Origin: Xanthobacteraceae bacterium
GTDB taxonomy: Bacteria > Pseudomonadota > Alphaproteobacteria > Rhizobiales > Xanthobacteraceae
Direction of reading: 5' to 3'
NCBI GenBank assembly: GCA_031291445.1
Contig: JARLJA010000152.1
Span: 1-64,000 of the forward strand
DNA: 64,000 bases
Shown here: positions 17,356-24,931 of the stretch, in pieces
Layout of the letters: every line of letters starts with the position of its first letter
Numbering within the stretch: the first letter of the stretch is position 1
Notes under the pieces: model-generated
What the model saw: the letters and a program-made list of their open reading frames with translations, nothing else
What the model was told of the DNA's origin: nothing
Databases searched by the model: none
Program-made: the position numbers and the translations under genes

Positions 17356-17390
17356 CCTCCCAACAAGGCGCTTGTTCAATTGTTGGGAGA
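17356..17390 (-). promoter_or_regulatory. Leader hairpin that sequesters the ribosome-binding site
   Basis: On the minus strand, immediately before the dioxygenase-like ATG, CTCCCAACAA pairs with TTGTTGGGAG (10 Watson-Crick pairs plus one G-U, 13-nt loop). The 3' arm contains the Shine-Dalgarno GGGAGG, so folding would hide it completely. This suggests translational control, or at least a requirement for unfolding before initiation. Confidence 0.6.
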
Positions 17391-17412
17391 AATCTAGCGG
17401 TTTGAAAATGTT

Positions 17413-17458
17413 GCGACTATGCCGCTGAATAAGCATGCATTCAACGATTTCCGTTGCA
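17413..17458. promoter_or_regulatory. Repeated operator/promoter element, copy A
   Basis: This 46-bp block matches 19003-19048 at 35 positions without gaps. The core (17431-17458) is 25/28 identical and contains AAGCATGCATTC and TTCCGTTGCA. On the minus strand it includes the dyad CAACG-GAAAT-CGTTG. It lies 65-110 bp upstream of the dioxygenase-like start, where an activator site would be expected. Confidence 0.65.
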
Positions 17459-17834
17459 TGGTCCGGAATTGGAGGAGATGTCGAACTGCGCAAACCTGCC
17501 CAGCAGGTCGCGAAGATGGACGCCATGAAGGACGTGCGGTTACTTGAGAGTCTGTGTATTGATCCGCATGTCGGCTTGACCGGCATGGGGGCGGTCGCCC
17601 GTTGATAGCTTGAAGCCGACATTGCCATTGGCAGCTCTGGATCTTCAGCGGATCAGCGGCTGCTCGCAAATGTTAACGGCAGACAGACTGTGGCCGCAAA
17701 CGCAAGGCAAGGCTTCGAGTCGAATTCGCGCACCCGTCGCGTTTGAACGGCGCATCTCTGGCGCGCACGCGCGCTCTATCGTTCCAGGCGAGGTTCGTGA
17801 TTTGAAGCCCTCGCACAGGGAAACCGCGGGGTTT
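17459..17834. other. Intergenic stretch within the aromatic cluster
   Basis: No gene supported: open frames on both strands are short, lack ribosome-binding sites and have no recognisable product. Base composition is mixed. The interval separates the decarboxylase-like gene from the dioxygenase-like gene and would carry the promoter for the latter near the repeated element at 17413. Confidence 0.5.
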
Positions 17835-18833
17835 TCAAATCTTGAACGATTCAAGCGATTCGGGCGCAAACAACTCGTCTGGAGTCAGTAACCGTTTCGA
17901 TAACCCCTGCTCTTGATGGTATCTCAAAAATGTCGCCAGCGTTTTACGATTGGTTTCCAGCCCATAAGACCAAAAGTTCTCTCCCATAAGATCTCTCGCT
18001 TCTTCGACGTGAGCTGTAAGCCAAGGCAACATGGTCTTGAGTGCTGCCGTCTCGTACATATCCTCGTAGGTCCTCCTCTGCGAAGCAACGAAGGCCTTGG
18101 TCAACGACTGTGCGATCCAGCGGTGTTTTTCGTATAGGTCCCGACGGATTGCGACCGTATGCATGATCGGAAATATTCCGGTAGTCTTGAAGTACTCCTG
18201 CTCTATGCGCTGGTAATTTTCGAATAGACGCTTCACCTGACCATCCAGCTTCCCCTTGAGGTAGGCCGAAGGCATGCGGGCCGTGTAAAGCGCGTCGATT
18301 TCACCGTCGAGCAACATCTGGGAGAGGGTCTTGTCTGGACCGATCGGTTCAATCCGGATTTGCGCCGGCAGATCCAATCTTTGCTTTTCTGGGCGGCCTG
18401 GTTCTTCCTCCCCACCAGTGCAATAGATCACGCTTTCAACGGGCAGTCCGTAGTGCTCGGCCAAGATACCCCGTATCCAGACCGGAGCCGTCATTTGGAA
18501 TTCTGGCACGCCGACCCGTTTTCCGATCAGATCGGACGGCTTTTCGATGCGCGACCGGACATTGACATAGATAGATCCATGCCGAAAAACGCGCGATGGA
18601 AAGACGGGAATGGCGATAAAAGGGCAATCTTCCTTGCTTGCTAATACGGAGTATGAGGACAGCGAAATTTCCGCCGCATCGAACTCCCGATGTCGGATCA
18701 TGCGGAAAAAGGTCTCCTCGACCGGCAAATTCAGATAGTTCAATTCGATACCGTCAACCGGCACCGCGCCTTCCATGAGGGCCCGAGTGCGATCGTAATC
18801 CCAACATGCCAGAGATAGACCCAGTTTGCTCAT
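17835..18833 (-). CDS. 4,5-dihydroxyphthalate decarboxylase-like protein
   Basis: 332 residues similar throughout to the 4,5-dihydroxyphthalate decarboxylase (Pht5) family, which has a periplasmic-binding-protein-like fold. Typical segments are LSLACWDYDRTRALMEGAV, FFRMIRHREFDAAEISLSSY, FIAIPVFPSRVFRHGSIYVN and GKRVGVPEFQMTAPVWIRG. The family decarboxylates 4,5-dihydroxyphthalate to protocatechuate, but many homologues have other or unknown substrates. There is no signal peptide, which argues against a transport role. ATG 18833 fits the conserved N-terminus; 26 upstream in-frame residues (to 18911) have no family character. It is the first gene of the minus-strand cluster and has its own copy of the repeated upstream element. 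Confidence 0.85.
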   Translation of the reverse strand: MSKLGLSLACWDYDRTRALMEGAVPVDGIELNYLNLPVEETFFRMIRHREFDAAEISLSSYSVLASKEDCPFIAIPVFPSRVFRHGSIYVNVRSRIEKPSDLIGKRVGVPEFQMTAPVWIRGILAEHYGLPVESVIYCTGGEEEPGRPEKQRLDLPAQIRIEPIGPDKTLSQMLLDGEIDALYTARMPSAYLKGKLDGQVKRLFENYQRIEQEYFKTTGIFPIMHTVAIRRDLYEKHRWIAQSLTKAFVASQRRTYEDMYETAALKTMLPWLTAHVEEARDLMGENFWSYGLETNRKTLATFLRYHQEQGLSKRLLTPDELFAPESLESFKI

Positions 18834-19002
18834 TGTCTTGTATCTCGTTTGAGGGAGAAGCGCCGGCCCCAGCCGCGCAGTGGTGTTCTTACTCAAAGTC
18901 ATGCGGGGCACCGGCGAGCACGGACCGCGATTTCAGACGTCACGCAAGGCGCCGTCCGAAACGGACAAATTATTATGAGCGGTTTAGCGCCTCGATTGGG
19001 TC

Positions 19003-19048
19003 GCGACTACGCTGTCTTGCAAGCATGCATTCGACGGATTCCGTTGCA
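19003..19048. promoter_or_regulatory. Repeated operator/promoter element, copy B
   Basis: The partner of 17413-17458, with GCGACTA and the AAGCATGCATTC...TTCCGTTGCA core at exactly the same 18-bp offset. It lies 170-215 bp upstream of the decarboxylase-like start. Its dyad (CAACG-GAATC-CGTCG) is less perfect than in copy A. Sharing between two units of one cluster points to a common regulator, most simply the LysR protein encoded in it. Confidence 0.65.
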
Positions 19049-19119
19049 CATGGCGTTTCGCGCCGAGCCGCACATTGGAAGATCATCCAAATCGAACGAT
19101 GATCCGACTGTCAGCCTTC

Positions 19120-19607
19120 CGGCTATCGCCAGCTGACCGGCCCGGCTCTTGCCGGCGAACGCGGTGCCCCAACGCCAGTTGCACCACCGCCAGGAGCGCG
19201 ACCACCGGCTGCGCGCTCGGCCTTGAATCGAGGGCATCCGCGGCCTTTCTGTGGTGGATCCCGCGCGTGTAGCTGCCCAGTGCCTGCATCAGTGCGTCGT
19301 TGACGACCCGGGTGGGCCGGCCGAAGGCCTTCTCGAAATTGAAGCCGGCCCATCACTTGCCGAGGTTGTAGGGCTCCGGGACGAGACGGTTGTGAACGAC
19401 AGGTCACGGATAGCCCACCGAGATCACGTCGCACGTCCAATCCCGCGTGAGATGCTTGACCTTCCTGACCATCGCCTCGCCGGAGAGGTGACGCCCGGAT
19501 TTGAACTCACGCCTGGCGCGGCCTCGATTGGTCACGACCTTGACGTGGGATCCGCCGACATCGATCGTCAGGATGCGCCGCGCCGACCTCTTTGACGGCT
19601 TTCTCAT
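19120..19607 (-). pseudogene. Polyphosphate glucokinase-like (ROK family) pseudogene
   Basis: Read from 19607 downwards, the first 67 residues are a clean ROK N-terminus (ILTIDVGGSHVKVVTNRG with the phosphate-binding DVGGS; HLSGEAMVRKVKHLTRDW; ISVGYP). TGA then replaces a codon where the family has Gly. The same frame continues recognisably (PVVHNRLVPEPYNLGK), meets a second TGA at another Gly position, and continues (WAGFNFEKAFGRPTRVVNDA, LMQALGSYTRG). After that the homology breaks off, so the catalytic middle and C-terminus are deleted. Two GGA-to-TGA changes plus a deletion make it a dead gene. The intact parent would use polyphosphate or ATP to phosphorylate glucose. Confidence 0.88.
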
Positions 19608-19786
19608 GATGCGGGTGTTTTCGCAGGAAATGACCGAAGTCGCTCATTCGCGACGATCGTTCCGCGTGATCGTCGTTTCCTCTCTGGCGCCGCGCATCGA
19701 GGGTGGTTCCTCGGGCTTGGCGCGTGATCTGGTAACCTTATCGCCTCTGCGACGCTTCACACGCATCAACAGCAAAGGAGGTAATC

Positions 19787-20044
19787 ATGAGAAAAATTGC
19801 GTTGCTGCTGGCGACGCTCGCGGCCGCGTCGGCCCCCGCGGACGCGCGTGGCTTCGGGCACGGCGGATGGGTGGTCCGGGTTACGGATACTACGGCGGGC
19901 CGTGCGCCTACTATGATGGGCCCTACCGGCGCCGGCTACCTGGCACCGCCGGCTTACCGATCCTGCCGCCTGGCAGTTGGAACAAGCGCAGGGTTGGCGC
20001 GTTTAGAGCCGTTAAAGCAAGCGTGGGTTAAGAGGGGGAGATAG
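19787..20044 (+). pseudogene. Small secreted Gly/Tyr-rich protein with frame shifts
   Basis: A near-perfect ribosome-binding site (AAAGGAGG) precedes ATG 19787, which opens a classic signal peptide: MRKIALLLATLAAASAPADA. After about 28 residues the expected Gly/Tyr-rich body (GGPGYGYYGGPCAYYDGPY) lies in another frame, then GYLAPPAYRSC returns in the first frame. Homologous small exported proteins carry both stretches in one frame, so two compensating indels appear to have occurred. The existing 85-residue product keeps its signal peptide but has a scrambled middle. It ends at the start of the histidine kinase gene. Confidence 0.6.
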
Positions 20045-22915
20045 GTGCCTGACCAAAGGACGTCTGACCGATCGGCCAGATCGTTTCCCACCGCCGGCGG
20101 TGAACTCGCCGCCCTGATCAGACAGTTCGATTGGGCAAGAACCGGCCTTGGGCCGCTCGAGGCCTGGCCTCAGAGCCGCAAAACCATCACCGAAACCGTG
20201 CTGCGCTCGCCCGTCCCCATCGTCCTGCTGTGGGGCGCGGACGGTGTCATGATCTACAATGACGCCTATTCGGAGTTCGCCGGCGGGCGGCATCCCCGGC
20301 TGCTTGGCTCGAAAGTCCGCGAAGGATGGCCCGAAGTCGCCGACTTCAACGACAATGTCATGAGGGTCGGCCTCGGCGGAGGCACGCTCGCCTACAAGAA
20401 CCAGGAGCTCACGCTCTACCGCCATGGCCGTCCCGAACAGGTCTGGATGAACCTGGACTATTCACCGGTCCTGGACGAGGCGGGCCATCCGGCAGGCGTC
20501 ATCGCCATCGTCGTGGAAACGACCCAGCGCGTGATGGCGGAGCGGACCCTGAAGGATCGCGAAAACGACCTCGCTCGTGTCCAGGAGATCGCCAAGGTTG
20601 GAGGGGTCACCGTCGACCTCAGAAACGGCTTCGACAACGGCCGTCGATCACCCGAATACAAGAAAATTCACGGGTTGGATCCCGACGTCGCGGACACGCA
20701 TGACGATTGGATCAAGCGCCTTCATCCGGAGGACCGCGATGCGGCGCTGCGGCACTTCGTGGCGACCGTGAACAGCGCGGAAACACGGTATTCCTCCGAA
20801 TACCGGATCGTCAGGCCGAGCGATGGGCAAGTGCGATGGATCGTCTGCGAAGCGCAGATCGAAAGGGATGAAGACGGGCAGCCGCTCCGTCTGGTGGGCG
20901 CGCACATGGATATCACCGAACGTGCGCTGGCGAGGGAGCAACTCGGAGAGAGCGAGGCGCGCTTCCGCCTCATCGCCAACAGCGCGCCGGTGCCGATGTG
21001 GGTCAGCAAACTCGACGGTACGCGCGGATTTGCAAATCAGGCCTATCTGGACTTCCTGGGTCTCGACTACGAACAGGCCCTCGTTTTCGACTGGCGCAAG
21101 GTTATCCATCCAGACGATCTCCCGCGGATCATCAGCGAGAGCCTTGCAGGCGAAGCCTCCCTCAAGCCCTTCGCCCTGGAAGGGCGGTACCGACGCGCCG
21201 ACGGGGCGTGGCGGTGGATGCGGTCGGAATCCCAGCCGCGCTGGGATCCATCAGGCGCGCATGTCGGCTTCATCGGCGTAGCCCACGACGTCACGGCGGC
21301 CAAGGTGGCGGAAGCCGAACTCCGCCGTCTCAATGAAACGCTGGAGCAGCGTATCCGGGAGCGGACCTCGCAGCTTGAATCGAACGAAGTTCAGTTGCGC
21401 GCGATTCTCGAGACCACCAACCAGTATCAGGGGCTTCTCGACCTCGAGGGCAACATCCTCTACGTCAACAAGACCGCGCTGGCGGGCATTCAGGCCGTCG
21501 CGGCCGACGTGGTCGGCAGGCCCTTTTGGGATTCGCCGTGGTTCGCCGCAACCAAGGGCGCGCGCGAGGTGGTCGCCGGGACCTTCGCCGCGGCCAGGCG
21601 CGGCGAAGGTCCGCGCGCGGAAATGCTGCTGCATTTGCCGATCGGCGACCGGCTCTTCGAATTCGTCATGCGACCGGTGCTCGATCAGCAGGGCGCGATC
21701 GTCAGGATTCTGACCGAAGCCGTCGATATCACCGAACGCCGCCAGGCGGAGGAGGCGCTGCGTCAATCCCAGAAGATGGAGGCGGTCGGCCAGCTGACCG
21801 GCGGCGTGGCGCACGACTTCAACAACATGCTCACGATCATTCGTTCGGCCACCGACTTTCTGCGCCGCCGCGGGCTGTCCGACGAGCGCCAGCGGCGCTA
21901 TATCGATGCCATTTCCGACACCGTGGACCGCGCATCCACGCTGACCGGGCAGTTGCTGGCGTTCGCGCGGCGCCAACCCCTGACGCCGGAGGTGTTCGAC
22001 GTCGGACGGCAGGTCGATGCCATCGTCAAGCTGATCCGGCCGCTGGTCGGCGGACGAATCCAGATCGGCTTCGAGATCCGCGATCCCGATTGTTTCGCAC
22101 TGGCGGACATCGCGCAGTTCGAGACGACGCTGATCAACCTCGCGGTGAACAGCCGCGACGCCATGCACGGCGAAGGCGTCATTTCAATCAGGGTCGAAAA
22201 GGCGGATCAGGTTCCTCCATCCGCCACCAGCGAAAGGCGGAACGGCCAATTCATCGCCGTCTCGGTGAAGGACGTGGGCACGGGGATCGCGCCGGAGAAG
22301 CTCACGGCGATCTTCGAGCCGTTCTACACGACCAAGGAGGTCGGCAAGGGCACGGGCCTGGGCCTCAGCCAGGCGCTCGGCTTCGCCAAGCAGTCCGGCG
22401 GAGACGTCGTGGTGGTCAGTGAACTGGGGAAGGGGTCGACATTCACGGTGTACCTGCCCCAGGCGGAAGCACCGGACCGTCACGCGGACACCATCGTGGC
22501 CAATCCCGACGCGGCCCCAGGCGGGCGCGGTCGCCGAATTCTGGTGGTTGAAGACAACGAAAATATCGGAAAATTCTCGGTCGAACTGCTGCAGGACCTG
22601 GGCTACGAATCCCGGCGGGCCGACAATGCCAGGCAGGCGCTGGCCCTGATCGCTGCCGATCCGTGGGCGTTCGATCTGGTCTTTTCCGACGTGATCATGC
22701 CCGGCATGAACGGCGTTGAGCTCGCCGGCGTCGTTCGCAAGAAGTATCCCCATCTGCCGGTGCTGCTCACGAGCGGCTACAGCATCGTGCTGGCGGAGAA
22801 TGCCCATCACGGATTTGAGCTGATCCAGAAGCCGTATTCGGTCGAGGCGCTGTCGCGCGCCTTGCGCCGGGCCATTTCGGAATGGCCGCCGGCTGACCGG
22901 AAAATTCAGGCCTGA
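20045..22915 (+). CDS. Hybrid sensor histidine kinase with multiple PAS domains and a C-terminal receiver
   Basis: 956 residues without transmembrane segments, so a cytoplasmic sensor. About four PAS/PAC units occupy 1-570; two PAC boundaries read VGAHMDITERALA and ILTEAVDITERRQA, and a short coiled coil (LRRLNETLEQRIRERTSQLE) precedes the fourth. The HisKA phospho-acceptor is H590 in GGVAHDFNN. The HATPase_c domain has N, G1 and G2 motifs (INLAVNSRDAM, DVGTGI, GKGTGLGLS). The receiver has its acceptor D882 (FSDVIMPGMNG) and K in LIQKPYS. The GTG start is supported by GGGGGAG. Signals could be light, oxygen or redox through PAS; none is diagnosable. No cognate output gene is adjacent. Confidence 0.92.
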   Translation: MPDQRTSDRSARSFPTAGGELAALIRQFDWARTGLGPLEAWPQSRKTITETVLRSPVPIVLLWGADGVMIYNDAYSEFAGGRHPRLLGSKVREGWPEVADFNDNVMRVGLGGGTLAYKNQELTLYRHGRPEQVWMNLDYSPVLDEAGHPAGVIAIVVETTQRVMAERTLKDRENDLARVQEIAKVGGVTVDLRNGFDNGRRSPEYKKIHGLDPDVADTHDDWIKRLHPEDRDAALRHFVATVNSAETRYSSEYRIVRPSDGQVRWIVCEAQIERDEDGQPLRLVGAHMDITERALAREQLGESEARFRLIANSAPVPMWVSKLDGTRGFANQAYLDFLGLDYEQALVFDWRKVIHPDDLPRIISESLAGEASLKPFALEGRYRRADGAWRWMRSESQPRWDPSGAHVGFIGVAHDVTAAKVAEAELRRLNETLEQRIRERTSQLESNEVQLRAILETTNQYQGLLDLEGNILYVNKTALAGIQAVAADVVGRPFWDSPWFAATKGAREVVAGTFAAARRGEGPRAEMLLHLPIGDRLFEFVMRPVLDQQGAIVRILTEAVDITERRQAEEALRQSQKMEAVGQLTGGVAHDFNNMLTIIRSATDFLRRRGLSDERQRRYIDAISDTVDRASTLTGQLLAFARRQPLTPEVFDVGRQVDAIVKLIRPLVGGRIQIGFEIRDPDCFALADIAQFETTLINLAVNSRDAMHGEGVISIRVEKADQVPPSATSERRNGQFIAVSVKDVGTGIAPEKLTAIFEPFYTTKEVGKGTGLGLSQALGFAKQSGGDVVVVSELGKGSTFTVYLPQAEAPDRHADTIVANPDAAPGGRGRRILVVEDNENIGKFSVELLQDLGYESRRADNARQALALIAADPWAFDLVFSDVIMPGMNGVELAGVVRKKYPHLPVLLTSGYSIVLAENAHHGFELIQKPYSVEALSRALRRAISEWPPADRKIQA

Positions 22916-23214
22916 TAACTGACCCGGGCCAGCCGAACGCGGAATGATCGGACATCAGCCAGGTAAGGCCGTAGATCACGACAACGCCAAAGGCCGCGGG
23001 ATGTCCCGCGGCCTGGCCGGTCACCGTGGTCCAACGCCTCGGCCCTATCTCCATTCAGTGCTCTCATGCAGGACGCCCGGCCAGCCGCTGCGCGCTCGTG
23101 GCGCTCTGTTGCGCTGTGTGACTTGAGCGTCCCCAGATTGCGGCGCTTCCCGGTTTTGGGATCAGTCTTCCGTGACCAGAGCCGGTATTCCCCGCTCTCG
23201 AGCTTGCGGATCAT
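22906..23214 (-). CDS. Small Rhizobiales-type basic protein, C-terminus possibly altered
   Basis: The first 42 residues (MIRKLESGEYRLWSRK, DPKTGKRRNLGTLKS, TERHERA) match a short, basic, roughly 50-residue hypothetical protein that I recall as common in Bradyrhizobium relatives. In those the protein ends soon after the HERA segment. Here the frame runs on for another 60 low-complexity residues to a stop inside the 3' end of the histidine kinase gene, passing through a hairpin at 22992-23013 that looks like the terminator of a shorter gene. A frameshift or lost stop is likely. Function unknown; it may bind nucleic acid by composition. Confidence 0.45.
   Translation of the reverse strand: MIRKLESGEYRLWSRKTDPKTGKRRNLGTLKSHSATERHERAAAGRASCMRALNGDRAEALDHGDRPGRGTSRGLWRCRDLRPYLADVRSFRVRLARVSYQA
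22992..23013 (-). terminator. Strong GC hairpin, probable terminator
   Basis: GGCCGCGGGA / TCCCGCGGCC can form a 9-bp stem with a 4-nt loop. On the minus strand it is followed by TTTGG, favouring termination of the small minus-strand gene. It could also stop transcripts from the histidine kinase gene, whose stop lies 76 bp away. Confidence 0.55.
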
Positions 23215-23368
23215 TGGCCGCCTCATTCGTGGCCCGGGCTTCCGATGGCGGCCAACTTCTTCTGCGGCGCGCCGTTCCAGACATCCTGCAGCGCGCTGGG
23301 GCTCATCGGCGGGACTGCGGAACCGACGCGGGGCGGCGCGGTTGGCGTCGATAGTCATGGAGCGACAG

Positions 23369-23545
23369 ATGGCGAACAACAAGATCCCGAACGAGAAGCA
23401 GCCGGGCGAAAAGAGCCCCGGGAAGTACCACTACAATCCCGGCAATATGTCCGGCAAATCGATCGAGAGCGACAAGGACGAATCCGAACAGCACAACAAT
23501 AGCGATCGGATCAAACGGCGCGAGGAGCCGCACGAGCGTTCCTAG
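23369..23545 (+). CDS. Small hydrophilic hypothetical protein
   Basis: A 58-residue, highly charged, Asn/Lys/Glu-rich protein (MANNKIPNEKQPGEKSPGKY; YNPGNMSGKS; RIKRREEPHERS) with no hydrophobic segment, probably disordered. GGAG lies 6 nt before ATG 23369, which I prefer to the in-frame ATG at 23357. Its reading frame is open well upstream, but only this part has protein-like composition. Function unknown; the make-up recalls small stress-related hydrophilins, which is only an impression. Confidence 0.5.
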   Translation: MANNKIPNEKQPGEKSPGKYHYNPGNMSGKSIESDKDESEQHNNSDRIKRREEPHERS

Positions 23546-23789
23546 TTTGCTCAGACCTCGGAGCCGCCGCCAGGCGGCTCCTTGCTTTTGGGACTTTTGT
23601 GCGGGCCGGTCGTGGAGGCGAGCTTTCCCGGCCGATCCCGACCGAATGGATCGATGCCGCGCCCGTCCATGACATTCCGGCAAACATCTCCGCTTGCGCG
23701 TTGTCGCTTGCAGCCGCCTGGAGCTCACGTCGAGGAACCTCCAATCGATTTGCGTATTTTCAAGGCAGTAGCTTGGCTGGAGGACTCGC

Positions 23790-24665
23790 ATGGAACAGAC
23801 ATTTGGAAAATCGGCGCAGATCGAGACGATCGAAACCGTTGAACCCTCGCTTCCCGGTGTCTCGTGGGCGGCGGTGCTAGCGGGAGCGGTCACGTCCCTC
23901 GCATTGACACTGGTTCTTCTGTCCTTCGGTGCTGGAATGGGATTTGCGGTGGTGTCGCCGTGGGGCAATGCCGGAGTTTCGGCGACGACCTTCAAGGTCG
24001 GCACCGGGCTCTATTTCATCGTGATGGCGATGATCTCATCGGCGCTGGGCGGCTATCTTGCCGGACGCCTCCGGCAGAGATGGATCGCCGTACGGGCGCC
24101 TGAGGTGTTCTTCCGCGATACCGCGCATGGATTTCTGGCCTGGGCGGTGGCGTCGGTTCTGGGCGCCGTCCTGCTTGCGTCTCCCGCGAGTTCGCTGCTG
24201 GGCAGCTCGCTCTCGGGATCGATCCAGGCGCCGGCCAATTCCGCGCAACCGTCTGCCATGGACGCCTACGTCGACACGCTGCTGCGTCCCGACAATCCGT
24301 CCGCGCAAGGCCAGCAGGATGCCGCCGCGACCCGTAGCGAAATGGTGCGCCTGTTCACGCGGAGCTTTCACAACGGAAGTGACCTCAATGCCGCCGATCG
24401 GGCTTATGTGACAAAGGTCGTCTCCGCCCGGACCGGGCTGAGCCAGGCCGATGCCGAAAAGCGGGTGAATGACGTCGTGACGCAAGTGAAGACCGACCTC
24501 GACAGCGCCCGGAAGGCGGCGATGCAGATCTCGATCTGGCTGACGCTGTCGCTCTTTGTCGGCGCGTTCTGCGCGTCGCTGGCCGCGACCGAGGGCGGCG
24601 GGCTTCGCGACGGGACCTGGGGAAGGAAAGCTTACGGAAAGACCGCGTCGGTCGTTGGTACTTGA
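23790..24665 (+). CDS. Multi-span membrane protein of unknown function
   Basis: 291 residues with about four membrane helices: 23-51 (VSWAAVLAGAVTSLALTLVLL), 72-95, 115-140 and 245-265. A soluble loop of about 100 residues between helices 3 and 4 is rich in Ala, Asp and Gln. GGAGGA precedes the ATG. Similar proteins in rhizobia have been labelled PhnA-like, but I see no zinc-ribbon PhnA feature and regard that label as unreliable. A tiny membrane peptide gene follows 19 bp downstream, probably in the same transcript, which ends at the hairpin at 24812. Confidence 0.75.
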   Translation: MEQTFGKSAQIETIETVEPSLPGVSWAAVLAGAVTSLALTLVLLSFGAGMGFAVVSPWGNAGVSATTFKVGTGLYFIVMAMISSALGGYLAGRLRQRWIAVRAPEVFFRDTAHGFLAWAVASVLGAVLLASPASSLLGSSLSGSIQAPANSAQPSAMDAYVDTLLRPDNPSAQGQQDAAATRSEMVRLFTRSFHNGSDLNAADRAYVTKVVSARTGLSQADAEKRVNDVVTQVKTDLDSARKAAMQISIWLTLSLFVGAFCASLAATEGGGLRDGTWGRKAYGKTASVVGT

Positions 24666-24684
24666 AAGCGAAAGGAGAGATGCC

Positions 24685-24753
24685 ATGCCCATCTTGCTCT
24701 GGCTCCTGGGAATTCCAATCCCGCTCATCATTCTCGTCATGCTTCTGCGCTGA
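24685..24753 (+). CDS. 22-residue hydrophobic membrane peptide
   Basis: AAAGGAGAG followed 7 nt later by ATG gives MPILLWLLGIPIPLIILVML plus two residues and a TGA. The peptide is almost entirely one membrane helix with a central Pro-x-Pro. The very good ribosome-binding site and the position between a membrane protein gene and a terminator make translation likely. A role as a small regulatory subunit of the upstream membrane protein is a guess. Confidence 0.6.
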   Translation: MPILLWLLGIPIPLIILVMLLR

Positions 24754-24811
24754 AGCCGCGGGCGAGGCTTGTTCACTCGGCCTCACACTCGGACCCGCGG
24801 ACGAACGAGCC

Positions 24812-24838
24812 AACGACGGGGCGCTCGCCCCGTCGTTT
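24812..24838 (+). terminator. Hairpin terminator after the membrane-protein pair
   Basis: AACGACGGGGCG (24812-24823) pairs with CGCCCCGTCGTT (24826-24837), realistically a 10-11 bp stem with a tight loop, followed by a short TTCA tract. It lies 60 bp downstream of the 22-residue peptide gene. Confidence 0.65.
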
Positions 24839-24931
24839 CAGCGTGGCACCGCCTCTTCGAAATCGGTGATCCAAACTATCGCCCGCACCCCGATGATGGT
24901 GCGCTCCTCCAGCGCCCGCCAAACCCGCTCG

